From the NCBI RefSeq assembly GCF_016925675.1, contig NZ_CP070506.1, positions 2,354,501 to 2,418,500 on the forward strand: DNA of 64,000 nt. The letters are read 5' to 3'. How positions within the stretch are numbered: the first letter of the stretch is position 1; each line of letters begins with the position of its first letter. Positions 36,330-44,945 of the stretch are shown here, piece by piece. The notes beneath the pieces were generated by a model that searched no databases, was not told the DNA's origin, and saw only the letters and a program-made list of their open reading frames with translations. Source of the stretch: Pseudomonas hygromyciniae. GTDB lineage: Bacteria; Pseudomonadota; Gammaproteobacteria; Pseudomonadales; Pseudomonadaceae. The translations under genes were made by a program, and so were the position numbers.

Positions 36330-37481
36330 TCACAGGTATTTGAGCCACGCAATATCCCGCCGCCGAGCCTTCAGCCCGGCAAACCAGCGTACTGGCAGGT
36401 ACAACGCCAGCGGCAGCAACAACGCCACCAGCCACACCGATGCCACGCTGTCGAAGCCAAAATGCGTCCCCTGGTTCAGGCCAAACAAGGCCACGCCCAT
36501 CACATACAGCACCTTCAACACATACAAATGCAGCAAATAAAAGAACATCGGCGCCGCGCCGAACACCGCCAGGGTGCCGATCCAGCGTGGTTGCCCGGCG
36601 CGTTCGAAGCCCCGCAGCAACAACAGCCCCACCCCCAATGTCAGCGCGAGGAACAGCAGTGAAGGTGGGTATTTGGTGATGTTGAAGAAACTCATCAGCG
36701 TCTGCACGTGGCTGTCGTACATCTGCCATGGCGCTTCACCGTAGCCATTGATTACGCGCAACACCACAAAGCCCACCAGCGCGCCAACGCCCGCCAGTAA
36801 CAGATACCGCTGACGCCGCGCCGTCGCCATCGAGCCGGAAAACCACGGGCCGATGCCGTAACCCAGGGCAATCACCCCGATCCACGGCAGCACCGGGTAC
36901 GTCGTGCGCAGGCGCAGACTGTCGCCTACTTCGATCCAGCTGCGTTCGTGCAAGATCGCCCATGGAACGTGCAGCGCCGACCCCGCTGCGAAGTGCACGC
37001 CGTCGAGCAGGTTATGCCCGCCAATGATCACCAGAGCCAGGCCGATCAGCAACGGGCGTGGCAGCCAAACCAGCGCGGCGAGGGCGATCATGCTTACGCC
37101 GATGGCCCAGATCACCTGCATATAGATGACGCTGGGAGGCAGTTGGAAGGTCCAGGCGAAGTTCACCAGGGTAAATTCCAGCACCACCAGAAACAGCCCG
37201 CGCTTGAACAAAAACGCCGAGACGTCACCACGGCCCTGGTATTTTTCGCCGTACAGAAACGCCGACAGGCCAGTCAGCAACACAAATACCGGCGCGCACA
37301 AGTGGGCCAGGGTACGGCTGAAAAACAACGCCGGCTCCGTAGTGTCGATGCTCATCGGGTCGCTGACTTGCCGGTGCAGCAGAAACGTTTCGCGCACGTG
37401 GTCAAGCAACATGAACAGGATCACCAGGCCGCGCAGGGCGTCGATGGAAAGCAGGCGTGAGCGGGGAACAGCGTCAGTCAT
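36330..37481 (-). CDS. DUF1624 / heparan-alpha-glucosaminide acetyltransferase-like membrane protein
   Basis: The 383-aa polytopic membrane protein starts RSRLLSIDALRGLVILFMLLDHVRETF, the diagnostic N-terminus of DUF1624 and related acyltransferase membrane proteins, with about ten hydrophobic segments. The essential His in LLDHVRE is present. Such proteins are thought to acylate a periplasmic sugar, but the substrate here is unknown. Single gene, convergent with metE. Confidence 0.88.
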   Translation of the reverse strand: MTDAVPRSRLLSIDALRGLVILFMLLDHVRETFLLHRQVSDPMSIDTTEPALFFSRTLAHLCAPVFVLLTGLSAFLYGEKYQGRGDVSAFLFKRGLFLVVLEFTLVNFAWTFQLPPSVIYMQVIWAIGVSMIALAALVWLPRPLLIGLALVIIGGHNLLDGVHFAAGSALHVPWAILHERSWIEVGDSLRLRTTYPVLPWIGVIALGYGIGPWFSGSMATARRQRYLLLAGVGALVGFVVLRVINGYGEAPWQMYDSHVQTLMSFFNITKYPPSLLFLALTLGVGLLLLRGFERAGQPRWIGTLAVFGAAPMFFYLLHLYVLKVLYVMGVALFGLNQGTHFGFDSVASVWLVALLLPLALYLPVRWFAGLKARRRDIAWLKYL

Positions 37482-37614
37482 GGGGCAAGATCGTCGACGG
37501 AAGGGAAGGGTGGTTATCTTATAACATTGATCGGCAGTCGTGGATTTCTGAGTCGGAATCGCACCCTGCGGATGCTAGGGTAGGGCATGGACCTTGACGA
37601 CCCAGGAGTCATTT

Positions 37615-38160
37615 ATGAGCGACCCGATTGATTTCAAAGCTGTCGTGCAATTCTGGACGGCGGCGGGCCCATCACGCTGGTTCAAGAAAGATGCACAGTT
37701 CGATGCCGAGTTCGGCGCCCGTTTCCATGAGGCCCACTTCCAGGCGGCCAGGGGCGAACTGGAGCACTGGATGAACGAGCCCGAAGGCGCGCTGGCGTTG
37801 CTGATCCTGCTCGATCAATACCCGCGCAATACCTTCCGCGGCACCGCCCATATGTTTGCCACCGATCCACTGGCCAGGGCTTACGCCGCACGTATGATCG
37901 ACGCGGGGATGGACCGGCTGATCGACCCGGCATTGCGCGCGTTCTGCTACTTGCCCTTTGAGCATTCAGAACAACCCGATGACCAGCAGCGTTCCCTGGC
38001 ATTGAACAAACAACTCGATGCTAATACCTACCACTGGGCCAAGGAACATGCCGACATCATCGAGCGATTCGGCCGGTTCCCTCATCGCAATGCAGCGTTG
38101 GGCCGGGTGACGACTGAGGAAGAGGAGGCGTTTCTTCAGAGTGGTGGGTTTTCCGGATAG
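37615..38160 (+). CDS. DUF924 family protein
   Basis: The 181-aa helical protein has the DUF924 pattern: VVQFWTAAGPSRWFKKDAQFDAEF at the start, LALLILLDQYPRNTFRGTAHMFATD in the centre and FCYLPFEHSEQPDDQ later. The fold is TPR-like; no activity is established. ATG 37615 has CAGGAG 8 nt upstream. It is probably monocistronic, 109 bp from yfcF. Confidence 0.93.
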   Translation: MSDPIDFKAVVQFWTAAGPSRWFKKDAQFDAEFGARFHEAHFQAARGELEHWMNEPEGALALLILLDQYPRNTFRGTAHMFATDPLARAYAARMIDAGMDRLIDPALRAFCYLPFEHSEQPDDQQRSLALNKQLDANTYHWAKEHADIIERFGRFPHRNAALGRVTTEEEEAFLQSGGFSG

Positions 38161-38269
38161 GGTGTAGGAACCGGTCGTATTCCGCCGAGGAATGCCCCCA
38201 TAAAAAAGCTGCATTGTATTTGTCGCCGCACATCTCGTAGCGTGGCTGTTCACCCAAGGAGATGCCGCC

Positions 38270-38902
38270 GTGACGAATCTGCCGATGCGCTTGTATGTCG
38301 ATGCCCTGTTCACTAGCCCGTATGCGATGTCGGTGTTTGTGACCCTGCAGGAAAAAGGCTTGCCGTTCGAGGTGCGCACCCTCGACCTGGATGCGCTGGA
38401 GCAGCAGGCGCCGGCGTTTGCCGGGCTTTCCGTGACCCAGCGCGTGCCGACCCTGGAGCAGGATGGGTTTGCCTTGTCCGAGTCGTCGGCGATTACCGAG
38501 TATCTGGACGAGATGTTCCCGGATGTGCCGGTGTACCCCACGCAGCCACGCCTGCGCGCGCGGGCGCGGCAGATTCAGGCGTGGTTGCGCAGTGACCTGC
38601 TGCCCATCCGCCAGGAGCGCTCCACGCTGGTGGTGTTTTGCGGGGCCAAGTACGGCCCGTTATCCACCCAGGCCCAGGCGGCGGCGGACAAACTGATTGC
38701 GGCTGCGCAGTGCTGGCTGGCCGCAGGCGATGATTATCTGTTCGGCCAATGGTCGATTGCCGATCTGGACCTGGCCGTGATGCTCAACCGGCTGATCCTC
38801 AACGGCGATCCAGTGCCCGCGCCGTTGGTGGCGTACGCCCAGCGTCAGTGGCAGCGCCCTTCGGTGCAGGCGTGGGTCAGCCAGGCACGCCCGGCGCTGT
38901 AG
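38270..38902 (+). CDS. yfcF: Glutathione transferase, YfcF-like
   Basis: The 210-aa GST has a thioredoxin-like N-terminal domain (SPYAMSVFVTLQEKGLPFEV, with ESSAITEYLDE as the glutathione gamma-Glu contact) and a helical C-terminal domain (RARARQIQAWLRSDLLPIR). These stretches closely match E. coli YfcF as I remember it. GTG start at 38270 with AAGGAG upstream. Role probably peroxide or electrophile detoxification. Its 3' end overlaps the next, convergent gene by 26 bp. Confidence 0.88.
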   Translation: MTNLPMRLYVDALFTSPYAMSVFVTLQEKGLPFEVRTLDLDALEQQAPAFAGLSVTQRVPTLEQDGFALSESSAITEYLDEMFPDVPVYPTQPRLRARARQIQAWLRSDLLPIRQERSTLVVFCGAKYGPLSTQAQAAADKLIAAAQCWLAAGDDYLFGQWSIADLDLAVMLNRLILNGDPVPAPLVAYAQRQWQRPSVQAWVSQARPAL

Positions 38903-39152
38903 GGCCCAGCGGCCATTCCTGCGCGACGCGGCGATCGAGATCTTCCCAGTCTTCCATGCCCAGCACCCGGGTGGTGTTCAGGCCGCGCAGATAACCGCGC
39001 AGCTGCTGGGCGGCGGCGCAGGCCTGAAGATTATCGACGGTGGGGGCCTGGAGGACGGTTTCGTACTCCACCAAATAGTCGGCAACGCGCTCGCGAAACT
39101 CCGGCAGGACAGCGTTGCGGATGCGATCAAAAGTCTTCTGATGGGGCTTCAT
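38877..39152 (-). CDS. Small hypothetical protein, 91 aa
   Basis: Starts MKPHQKTFDRIRNAVLPEFR at ATG 39152 with AAGGAC upstream; the longer frame reads through REP-like sequence and is rejected. Soluble, helical, ends in a Pro/Gly-rich tail (PLGPTAPGVPG). No family recognised. It overlaps yfcF tail-to-tail by 26 bp. A lone half-REP (CGGCTCCTACAGG) lies between it and the creatininase gene. Confidence 0.65.
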   Translation of the reverse strand: MKPHQKTFDRIRNAVLPEFRERVADYLVEYETVLQAPTVDNLQACAAAQQLRGYLRGLNTTRVLGMEDWEDLDRRVAQEWPLGPTAPGVPG

Positions 39153-39210
39153 GGACAGGTCCTTCTTATAGATTTTGTTGTATGTACGCCGGCTCCTACA
39201 GGGGATGGCG

Positions 39211-39960
39211 TCAGTCAGGCATGGCTTCGCCGCTGAAGGCATGCACCGCCGCTACCAACCCCTTGGCAGCCAGGGCCACCAGTTCACCGCCTTTTGCCGG
39301 GGTTGCCAGAGCCGGGTCCGAACCCATGCGCCCATCCGGGTGGCGGGCGCGGAAGTCCAGGGCCTCGCGGATCGGGCCGGCGGGCGCAATCCGGGGCGAG
39401 TACTCGGCTGTCTTGATCGAGTCGGGATAGGCCCACTGGGTAATCGCGATCTCGGAGGGCGTGGCATGGGTGCCATGTCCTGTCGGGAACTGCGCGCGTG
39501 CCAGTTCGCCAACGCCTTCCAGGTCCCACCAGTTGCACAGCTTCAAGGCGAAGCCGGCGGGGCGGCCGGCGAAGCTGGCTTCGGCGTACAGCTCGGAAAA
39601 GGCGGCTTCGATGGTGGCGATATTGCCGCCATGGCCATTGAGAAAGAGGATTTTCTCAAAGCCATGGGCCGCCAGGGAGCGGGTCCAGTCACCAATGGCG
39701 GCGATGAACGTCGACGGACGCAGGGAGATGGTGCCGGGGAACCCGAGGTGATGCTGGGCCATGCCGATATTGAACGTCGGGCCGACCAGGATATCGGCGT
39801 CTTTTTGCGCTTGATGGGCAATGATTTCCGGGCACATCCAATCGGTGCCCAACAGGCCCGTGGGGCCATGTTGTTCGTTGGAACCGATGGGGATCACCAC
39901 GGTGCGGCTGCGGTCGAGAAATTGGCCAATCTCGATCCACGTTGACTGGTGCAAAAGCAT
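39211..39960 (-). CDS. Creatininase family protein (creatinine amidohydrolase-like)
   Basis: The 249-aa metalloenzyme has metal ligands in PIGSNEQHGPTGLLGTDW (Glu, His, Asp), LFLNGHGGN (His) and the later NWWD/Glu segment. The family includes creatininase, mycofactocin MftE and the hydrolase of FAPy in flavin biosynthesis. Here there is no partner gene to decide; upstream is an L,D-transpeptidase on the same strand 44 bp away. Function beyond C-N hydrolysis is not assigned. Confidence 0.88.
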   Translation of the reverse strand: MLLHQSTWIEIGQFLDRSRTVVIPIGSNEQHGPTGLLGTDWMCPEIIAHQAQKDADILVGPTFNIGMAQHHLGFPGTISLRPSTFIAAIGDWTRSLAAHGFEKILFLNGHGGNIATIEAAFSELYAEASFAGRPAGFALKLCNWWDLEGVGELARAQFPTGHGTHATPSEIAITQWAYPDSIKTAEYSPRIAPAGPIREALDFRARHPDGRMGSDPALATPAKGGELVALAAKGLVAAVHAFSGEAMPD

Positions 39961-40004
39961 TTCAGGTCCTCTCTCTGGTCAGGCTCGGCCTGCCAGATAC
40001 TACC

Positions 40005-40703
40005 TCAACCGGCGCTGGCGATCTGGCGCGGCTTGCAATTGAGGTAGGCCGAGGACTTGAGCCAGCGCTGGTCGGGGTACCAGGAGAACATGAACTGCCC
40101 ATCCTTGAGCTTGTCCACCACCTGGCGCGCCACTTGCGGGCGCACGGCGGGGCAACCCTGGCTGCGGCCGATGCGGCCTTCACGCTTGCTCCACAACGGG
40201 CTGACATAGTCGGCGGCATGGATCACGATGGCGCGGTCGCGGGCCTGGTCATTGAAGCCCGGCTCCAGGCCGTCCATGCGCAGCGAGTAGCCGTGGGTGC
40301 CTTGGTAGCTTTCCTGGGTGCGGAACAGGCCGAGGCTGGATTGATGGCTGCCTTCACTGTTGGAGAATTGGGTGGCGAAGTTTTCCCCGGATTTTTGCCC
40401 GTGGGCCACCAGGTCGCGCAGCACCAGCTTTTTTTGGCGCAGATCGAAAATCCACAGGCGACGGGCGGTCGAAGGTTGTGAATAGTCGATCACTGCCAGC
40501 CGTTCGGAGCGTTCCTGGCCATTATTGACGGCACACTGCATCGCGCTGAGGGCGCTTTTGAGTACGGTGGGGTTGAGTTCTGGAGCCGAGCGCGCCAGGC
40601 TGCTATACAAGGTATGAGGTTTGGCATTCTCTGCGAAGGCACCCGTACAAAACGCGGCCAGAATGGCGGCGATCAGGCCGAGTCGGCAGTCAATATTCAG
40701 CAT
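40005..40703 (-). CDS. Murein L,D-transpeptidase catalytic-domain protein (YkuD_2 type)
   Basis: The 232-aa protein has a signal peptide (LGLIAAILAAFCTGAFA) and a catalytic domain with the His and Cys segments AIVIHAADYVSPLW and GRSQGCPAVRP. It probably acts on peptidoglycan cross-links or lipoprotein anchors in the periplasm. It is divergent, 37 bp from an LdtD-like gene, so the two cell-wall enzymes likely share a control region. Confidence 0.88.
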   Translation of the reverse strand: MLNIDCRLGLIAAILAAFCTGAFAENAKPHTLYSSLARSAPELNPTVLKSALSAMQCAVNNGQERSERLAVIDYSQPSTARRLWIFDLRQKKLVLRDLVAHGQKSGENFATQFSNSEGSHQSSLGLFRTQESYQGTHGYSLRMDGLEPGFNDQARDRAIVIHAADYVSPLWSKREGRIGRSQGCPAVRPQVARQVVDKLKDGQFMFSWYPDQRWLKSSAYLNCKPRQIASAG

Positions 40704-40740
40704 TTATCGAGCATCTCCGCCGTAGATTGGAGCTAAGCCA

Positions 40741-42306
40741 TTGTTCAAAAAAACTGCATGTTACTTGAGCCTTTGCTTGCTCGTAGCACCATTGGTCGCC
40801 ACGGCCGATGAAGTGCCGGTCGAGCCGTCAAACCCAGTACAGCTGGCACTTGGGCAGTTGTCGAGTGTCTGCCCCGGTTTAGCCACCCAGTTGGATACGC
40901 CAGCCGAGTTGCGGCTGCAGGCTTTTTACCAGCAACAAGGCGATACCGCCCTCTGGTTGGTGGAGGGGCGCCGGCAGGCGTTGCAGGACCAGTTGCTGTT
41001 GCTGGCCGACGACGGCCTCGACCCGGCGCATTATCGGCTGCCCGATACGACAAGCACCGGCAATGTGCTGTGTACCGACTTCGAAACCAGTCAGCACTAT
41101 CTGCAAGCCCTGCATGACTTGCACTATGGCCGTTTGCAGCAGGCCCATTACGAGCCGCTGTGGCATTCCCAGCCGCCGAGCGAGGACCCAGCCCTCGCGG
41201 TGCTGGCCCTGGCCAACGCCGGGCTTGCCGACATACCTGCGGCATTCGACCAGGCCAGGCCCAGCGCACAGCTGTACCGCAGCCTGCGCACGGCCTACGC
41301 CACCCAGCGCCTGCAACCCTTGGCGCAATGGGGCGTGATTGCCGACGGCCCGTTGTTGCGCCCTGGCCGGGACGACCCACGGGTGCCGGCATTGGCCCGA
41401 CGCCTGGTCAGTGGCGGTTATCTGGCGAGCGTGCCCAAGGGCAATCAATACGCCAATGAGTTGGTGGAGGGCGTGAAGCGCTTCCAGGCCAGCCATTCGC
41501 TGCAAGCCGATGGGGTGATCGGCCCGGGGACGGTGGCCGAACTCAACGTCAGCCCGGCGGTGCGGCGCGAGCAACTGCGGGTCAATCTCGAGCGCTTCCG
41601 CTGGTTGGCCCAGGACCTGGAGCCGGACGGCATCCTGGTCAACGTCGCGGCGGCGCAGTTAAGCGTCTACCAGGGCGGCGTCCCCGTGTGGCAGACCCGC
41701 TTGCAGGTGGGCCGCGCCGAACGGCAAACGCCGCTGCTCAAGTCGCGCATCACGCGGTTGACCCTCAACCCTACCTGGACGATCCCACCGACGATCATGC
41801 GCGAGGACAAGCTGCCAGCCATTCGCCTGAACCCGGAGTACTTGCGCCAGCAGAACCTCAAGGTACTCGACAGCGAAGGTCGCGCACTCTCGCCCGAGCA
41901 GGTGGATTGGTCGCACCCCGGCAATATCCTCCTGCGCCAGGACGCCGGCCCGCGCAACCCGCTGGGCAAGATTGTCATGCGTTTCCCCAACCCGTTTTCC
42001 GTGTACCTGCACGATACGCCCAGCCAGCCGTTGTTCAGCAAGGGGCCACGGGCGTTCAGCTCGGGGTGTGTGCGGGTGGAGCAGCCGATGTTGCTGCGCG
42101 ATCTGCTGGTGAGCCCGGCTGAAAGGGCGCGTACCGAGGAGTTGCTGGCGACCGGGGTGACCCACGAGTTCCGCCTGGCTACGCCGGTCCCCGTGTTGCT
42201 GGGCTATTGGACAGTGCAAGTGGATAGCCAGGGTGCGTTGCTGTACGCGCCGGATATCTATAGCCGCGATGGCGTGTTGTTGAAGGCGCTGGGCGCGGTC
42301 CTATAG
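40741..42306 (+). CDS. L,D-transpeptidase, LdtD (YcbB) family
   Basis: The 521-aa periplasmic enzyme has a signal (ACYLSLCLLVAPLVATA), an N-terminal scaffold domain, a peptidoglycan-binding domain (VKRFQASHSLQADGVIGPGT, about 240-265) and a YkuD catalytic domain with YLHDTPSQPLF and SSGCVRVEQPMLL (His and Cys nucleophile). It makes 3-3 cross-links that allow beta-lactam-tolerant wall synthesis. TTG start at 40741 with GGAG upstream; no ATG is better placed. Divergent partner is a second transpeptidase. Confidence 0.92.
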   Translation: MFKKTACYLSLCLLVAPLVATADEVPVEPSNPVQLALGQLSSVCPGLATQLDTPAELRLQAFYQQQGDTALWLVEGRRQALQDQLLLLADDGLDPAHYRLPDTTSTGNVLCTDFETSQHYLQALHDLHYGRLQQAHYEPLWHSQPPSEDPALAVLALANAGLADIPAAFDQARPSAQLYRSLRTAYATQRLQPLAQWGVIADGPLLRPGRDDPRVPALARRLVSGGYLASVPKGNQYANELVEGVKRFQASHSLQADGVIGPGTVAELNVSPAVRREQLRVNLERFRWLAQDLEPDGILVNVAAAQLSVYQGGVPVWQTRLQVGRAERQTPLLKSRITRLTLNPTWTIPPTIMREDKLPAIRLNPEYLRQQNLKVLDSEGRALSPEQVDWSHPGNILLRQDAGPRNPLGKIVMRFPNPFSVYLHDTPSQPLFSKGPRAFSSGCVRVEQPMLLRDLLVSPAERARTEELLATGVTHEFRLATPVPVLLGYWTVQVDSQGALLYAPDIYSRDGVLLKALGAVL

Positions 42307-42453
42307 ACGCTCCCAGCTAAAAGCCGCCGGGGATCTGCGCAATATGAGACCCGGTTGGCATCCTTGAAAAAATATCCATCAGATATTTCTTAAACCCTCA
42401 AGAAACCAACCAGACTTGCCGACGTGATGGGTACATACCCAGGAGCGTTCAAC

Positions 42454-42837
42454 ATGAGCAGTCAAGGTTTGGCAGTCGGTATCAGCCTGTTTTTCGTGCT
42501 CGTCAGCGGCAGTGGCCAAGCAGCAACCACCGTGGGCCACGGCGTTATCCAGTTTCACGGCAGCATCGTCGAGGCAACGTGCACTGCCGGCGGCGGGTCT
42601 GGGGCAACGTTGGCACTGAGCGGTTGCCCGACGTTTGCATCCGCAAGCAGCATCAGCGCCCGTGGCGTCGAGCCGGTACCTACGGTCAGAGCGCTGGACC
42701 ACACAGCGGTCAAGGTCAAGCTGGTGACCGAAACCACGGGGGATGGCCGTTACTTCGATCGGCGCTACAGCTTGAACGATGGGGCGGGCAAGCCGTTGCG
42801 CTCAGGGGCTTACCTGGTGACGCTGAGTTATCCCTGA
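42454..42837 (+). CDS. Small secreted pilin-like protein
   Basis: The 127-aa protein has a signal peptide (GISLFFVLVSGSGQA) then TTVGHGVIQFHGSIVEATCTAG, which is the strand pattern of type 1 fimbrial subunits (G-x-I-x-F-x-G-x-I-x-x-x-C) with a second Cys in SGCP, and ends in TLSYP, a donor-strand-like final strand. ATG 42454 has AGGAG upstream. No chaperone, usher or other pilin gene is near, so it is an orphan. It ends 10 bp inside the convergent histidine-kinase gene. Confidence 0.75.
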   Translation: MSSQGLAVGISLFFVLVSGSGQAATTVGHGVIQFHGSIVEATCTAGGGSGATLALSGCPTFASASSISARGVEPVPTVRALDHTAVKVKLVTETTGDGRYFDRRYSLNDGAGKPLRSGAYLVTLSYP

Positions 42838-44009
42838 AAACGATCAAAGGTGGGGGGTGTCGCGTTAGTCTGGAAACAGACGGTAAACGTTGTGCCGCTG
42901 CCCACCTGGGAGCTTGCCGTCACATCCCCACCATGGGCCTTGGCAATTTCCCGCACGATAAACAACCCCAGCCCGACACTGCGCACATCGGTGTCTTGGT
43001 CGGTGCCGCGGGTCATGGGTTCAAACAGTACGCTCATCAGCGCATCGTCAATCACCGGCCCATGGTTATGCACCGAGAGGCTGGCGCCGTGGTGATCCAG
43101 TTGCGAGGTAATGGTGATCGGTTGTTGCAGGTCGCCGTAGGCCACGCTATTGGCCACCAGGTTGCCGATGACTTGCTGCAGGCGGTCGCCATCCAGACAG
43201 GTATCGGCAGCGCCCACGGTGTGATGCACCAGAGTCGCCCGGGGAAAGGCCACCCGCAGCTCATCTACCGCGCACCGGGTCACTTCATGCAGGTCCAGCG
43301 CAGTGGGGGTGACGGCTATGCCAACGCCGACCCGCGCTTGGGTGAAGTCCAGCAGGTCGGCGATCATCCGTTGGGCACGCTCCGATGACTGGCCGATATG
43401 GCCAATCAATTGGGTTTCCTTGGCGGTGCGCGCGCCCCGGACGAGGAAGTCGGAGGCCATCTTGATCGCGGTCAGCGGGTTTTTCAGGTCGTGGCTGACG
43501 ATGGCGACCATTTGCTCGGCAAACAGCGCTCGGCGCTGGGCCTTGATATAGGCCTGGTTCAGCTCTGCCTGGGCTTGCTGGAGGGCGGTTTGCGCGGCGG
43601 TTTTTTCCAGCAGCAGGGCTTCGGCCAACTTGCGTGCATTGAGCAGCTCGCGCTCGTACTTGTCGCGGTCGGTGGTACCGAACAGCGCCAGTTCGTGCCG
43701 CACGCCGCTGGCGTGGTCGCGCTTGATGGCATTGAGCAGGACGGTCACGGTGTGGCCGTCACGATGGCGCAGGTCGAGCTTGACCTCGGTGACGCGGCCT
43801 TGTACCTGCATCAATGGGGCCAGATGAGTCTGATGAAAAATACGTCCGCCCATGGTCAGCAGGTCTTGGAAACGCCGCCCGTGCAACTCGGCCGCCGTCA
43901 TGCCCAACCAGTCGCTGAAGCACTGGTTTACCCGCAGGAGCGTGCCGTCTTCGGTGGTGACGGCCAGCGCACAGGCCGCGCCGTCGAACAGCATCTGGTC
44001 ATTGACCAT
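42828..44009 (-). CDS. PAS-domain histidine kinase coupled to RsbQ-like hydrolase
   Basis: The 393-aa soluble sensor has a PAS domain (10-115; LLRVNQCFSDWLGMTAAEL, GRIFHQTHLAPLM), a coiled coil (~125-165), HisKA with phospho-His173 (VAIVSHDLKNPLTAIK), and HATPase_c with N-box NLVANSVAYG (283-292) and VGLGLFIVREIAKAHGG. No membrane segment. ATG 44009 lies inside the 3' end of the hydrolase gene (11-bp overlap), so the two are translationally coupled; a TTG two codons upstream is an alternative. The PAS style is also found in RsbP-like phosphatases. No response regulator is adjacent, making it an orphan kinase. Confidence 0.92.
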   Translation of the reverse strand: MVNDQMLFDGAACALAVTTEDGTLLRVNQCFSDWLGMTAAELHGRRFQDLLTMGGRIFHQTHLAPLMQVQGRVTEVKLDLRHRDGHTVTVLLNAIKRDHASGVRHELALFGTTDRDKYERELLNARKLAEALLLEKTAAQTALQQAQAELNQAYIKAQRRALFAEQMVAIVSHDLKNPLTAIKMASDFLVRGARTAKETQLIGHIGQSSERAQRMIADLLDFTQARVGVGIAVTPTALDLHEVTRCAVDELRVAFPRATLVHHTVGAADTCLDGDRLQQVIGNLVANSVAYGDLQQPITITSQLDHHGASLSVHNHGPVIDDALMSVLFEPMTRGTDQDTDVRSVGLGLFIVREIAKAHGGDVTASSQVGSGTTFTVCFQTNATPPTFDRFQG

Positions 44010-44814
44010 GGACAACTGCCCATGGCGCCAGGAAGTTATCCATCGCGGCCGCGCAGGCCGGTGCCGCGCTCATATGGGGGCAATGGCCCACATTGTCGAT
44101 CAGGCAATAGCTGCTGTGGGGCAACGCACGGTGCAGGTACTCGCCCACGCAGACCGGGGCGATCAGGTCATCGCTCGATTGCAGGATCAGTGTGGGGGTG
44201 GTGAGGCCGCCGATATCGGCGCGGTTATCCGACAAGAACGTCACCCGCGCAAACTGCTTGGCGATCTCGGGCTCGGTGCGGCAGAAACTGTGGGTCAGTT
44301 CTTCACTGAGGGCCGGTTGCCCCGGTGCGCCCATGATCACCGGGGCCATGGTGCTGGACCAACCCAGGTAGTTGCTGTCGAGGGTGTCGAGCAGCGACTG
44401 GATATCGTCGGGTTTGAACCCACCCACGTAGTCGTCGGTATCGATGTAGCAGGGGGAGGGGCCGATCATTACATGGGCGGCGATGCGCCCGGGGACGGCG
44501 CGGTCGGCGAGGGTGCCGATCATGGCGCTGACCGAGTGGCCGACCAGGATCACCGGGCCGCTGGCGAACCCATCGATGATCTCGTTCAGATCGGCGGCGT
44601 AACCGCCCAGGGAGGCATATTTTTCCTTGTGATAGGCCTTCAGGTCGGACAAGCCAGCGCCTACCAGGTCATACAACACTACGCGAAAACGCTCGACGAA
44701 ATGGGGCAGCAGGTAATTCCACATGGCCTGGTTGCAGCCAAAACCATGGGAAAACACCAGGGTCGAGGAACCATTGCCCACTACGTTGACGTTGTTGCGA
44801 TGTCGAATATCCAT
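43999..44814 (-). CDS. RsbQ/KAI2-like alpha/beta hydrolase
   Basis: The 271-aa hydrolase has the RsbQ look throughout: VFSHGFGCNQAMWNYLLPHF, nucleophile Ser94 in VGHSVSAMIG, Asp in SSDDLIAP and His244 in VGHCPHMSA. In Bacillus, RsbQ works with the PAS phosphatase RsbP in energy-stress signalling; plant KAI2 and D14 are relatives that sense small butenolides. Here its stop lies within the start of a PAS histidine kinase gene, pointing to the same receptor-plus-PAS logic with a kinase output. Confidence 0.93.
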   Translation of the reverse strand: MDIRHRNNVNVVGNGSSTLVFSHGFGCNQAMWNYLLPHFVERFRVVLYDLVGAGLSDLKAYHKEKYASLGGYAADLNEIIDGFASGPVILVGHSVSAMIGTLADRAVPGRIAAHVMIGPSPCYIDTDDYVGGFKPDDIQSLLDTLDSNYLGWSSTMAPVIMGAPGQPALSEELTHSFCRTEPEIAKQFARVTFLSDNRADIGGLTTPTLILQSSDDLIAPVCVGEYLHRALPHSSYCLIDNVGHCPHMSAAPACAAAMDNFLAPWAVVHGQ

Positions 44815-44945
44815 GGGCGTGCTCGTAGTGGCGTGGTGCTATGAACTTTTGCCGTCAGTTTAGAGAGTCAACCGCATAGGGTCACTAGATATAGCGTTGA
44901 TAGGATAAAGTCGGCGCTTTCAGGACGAAACGTCAGGTAACCAGT

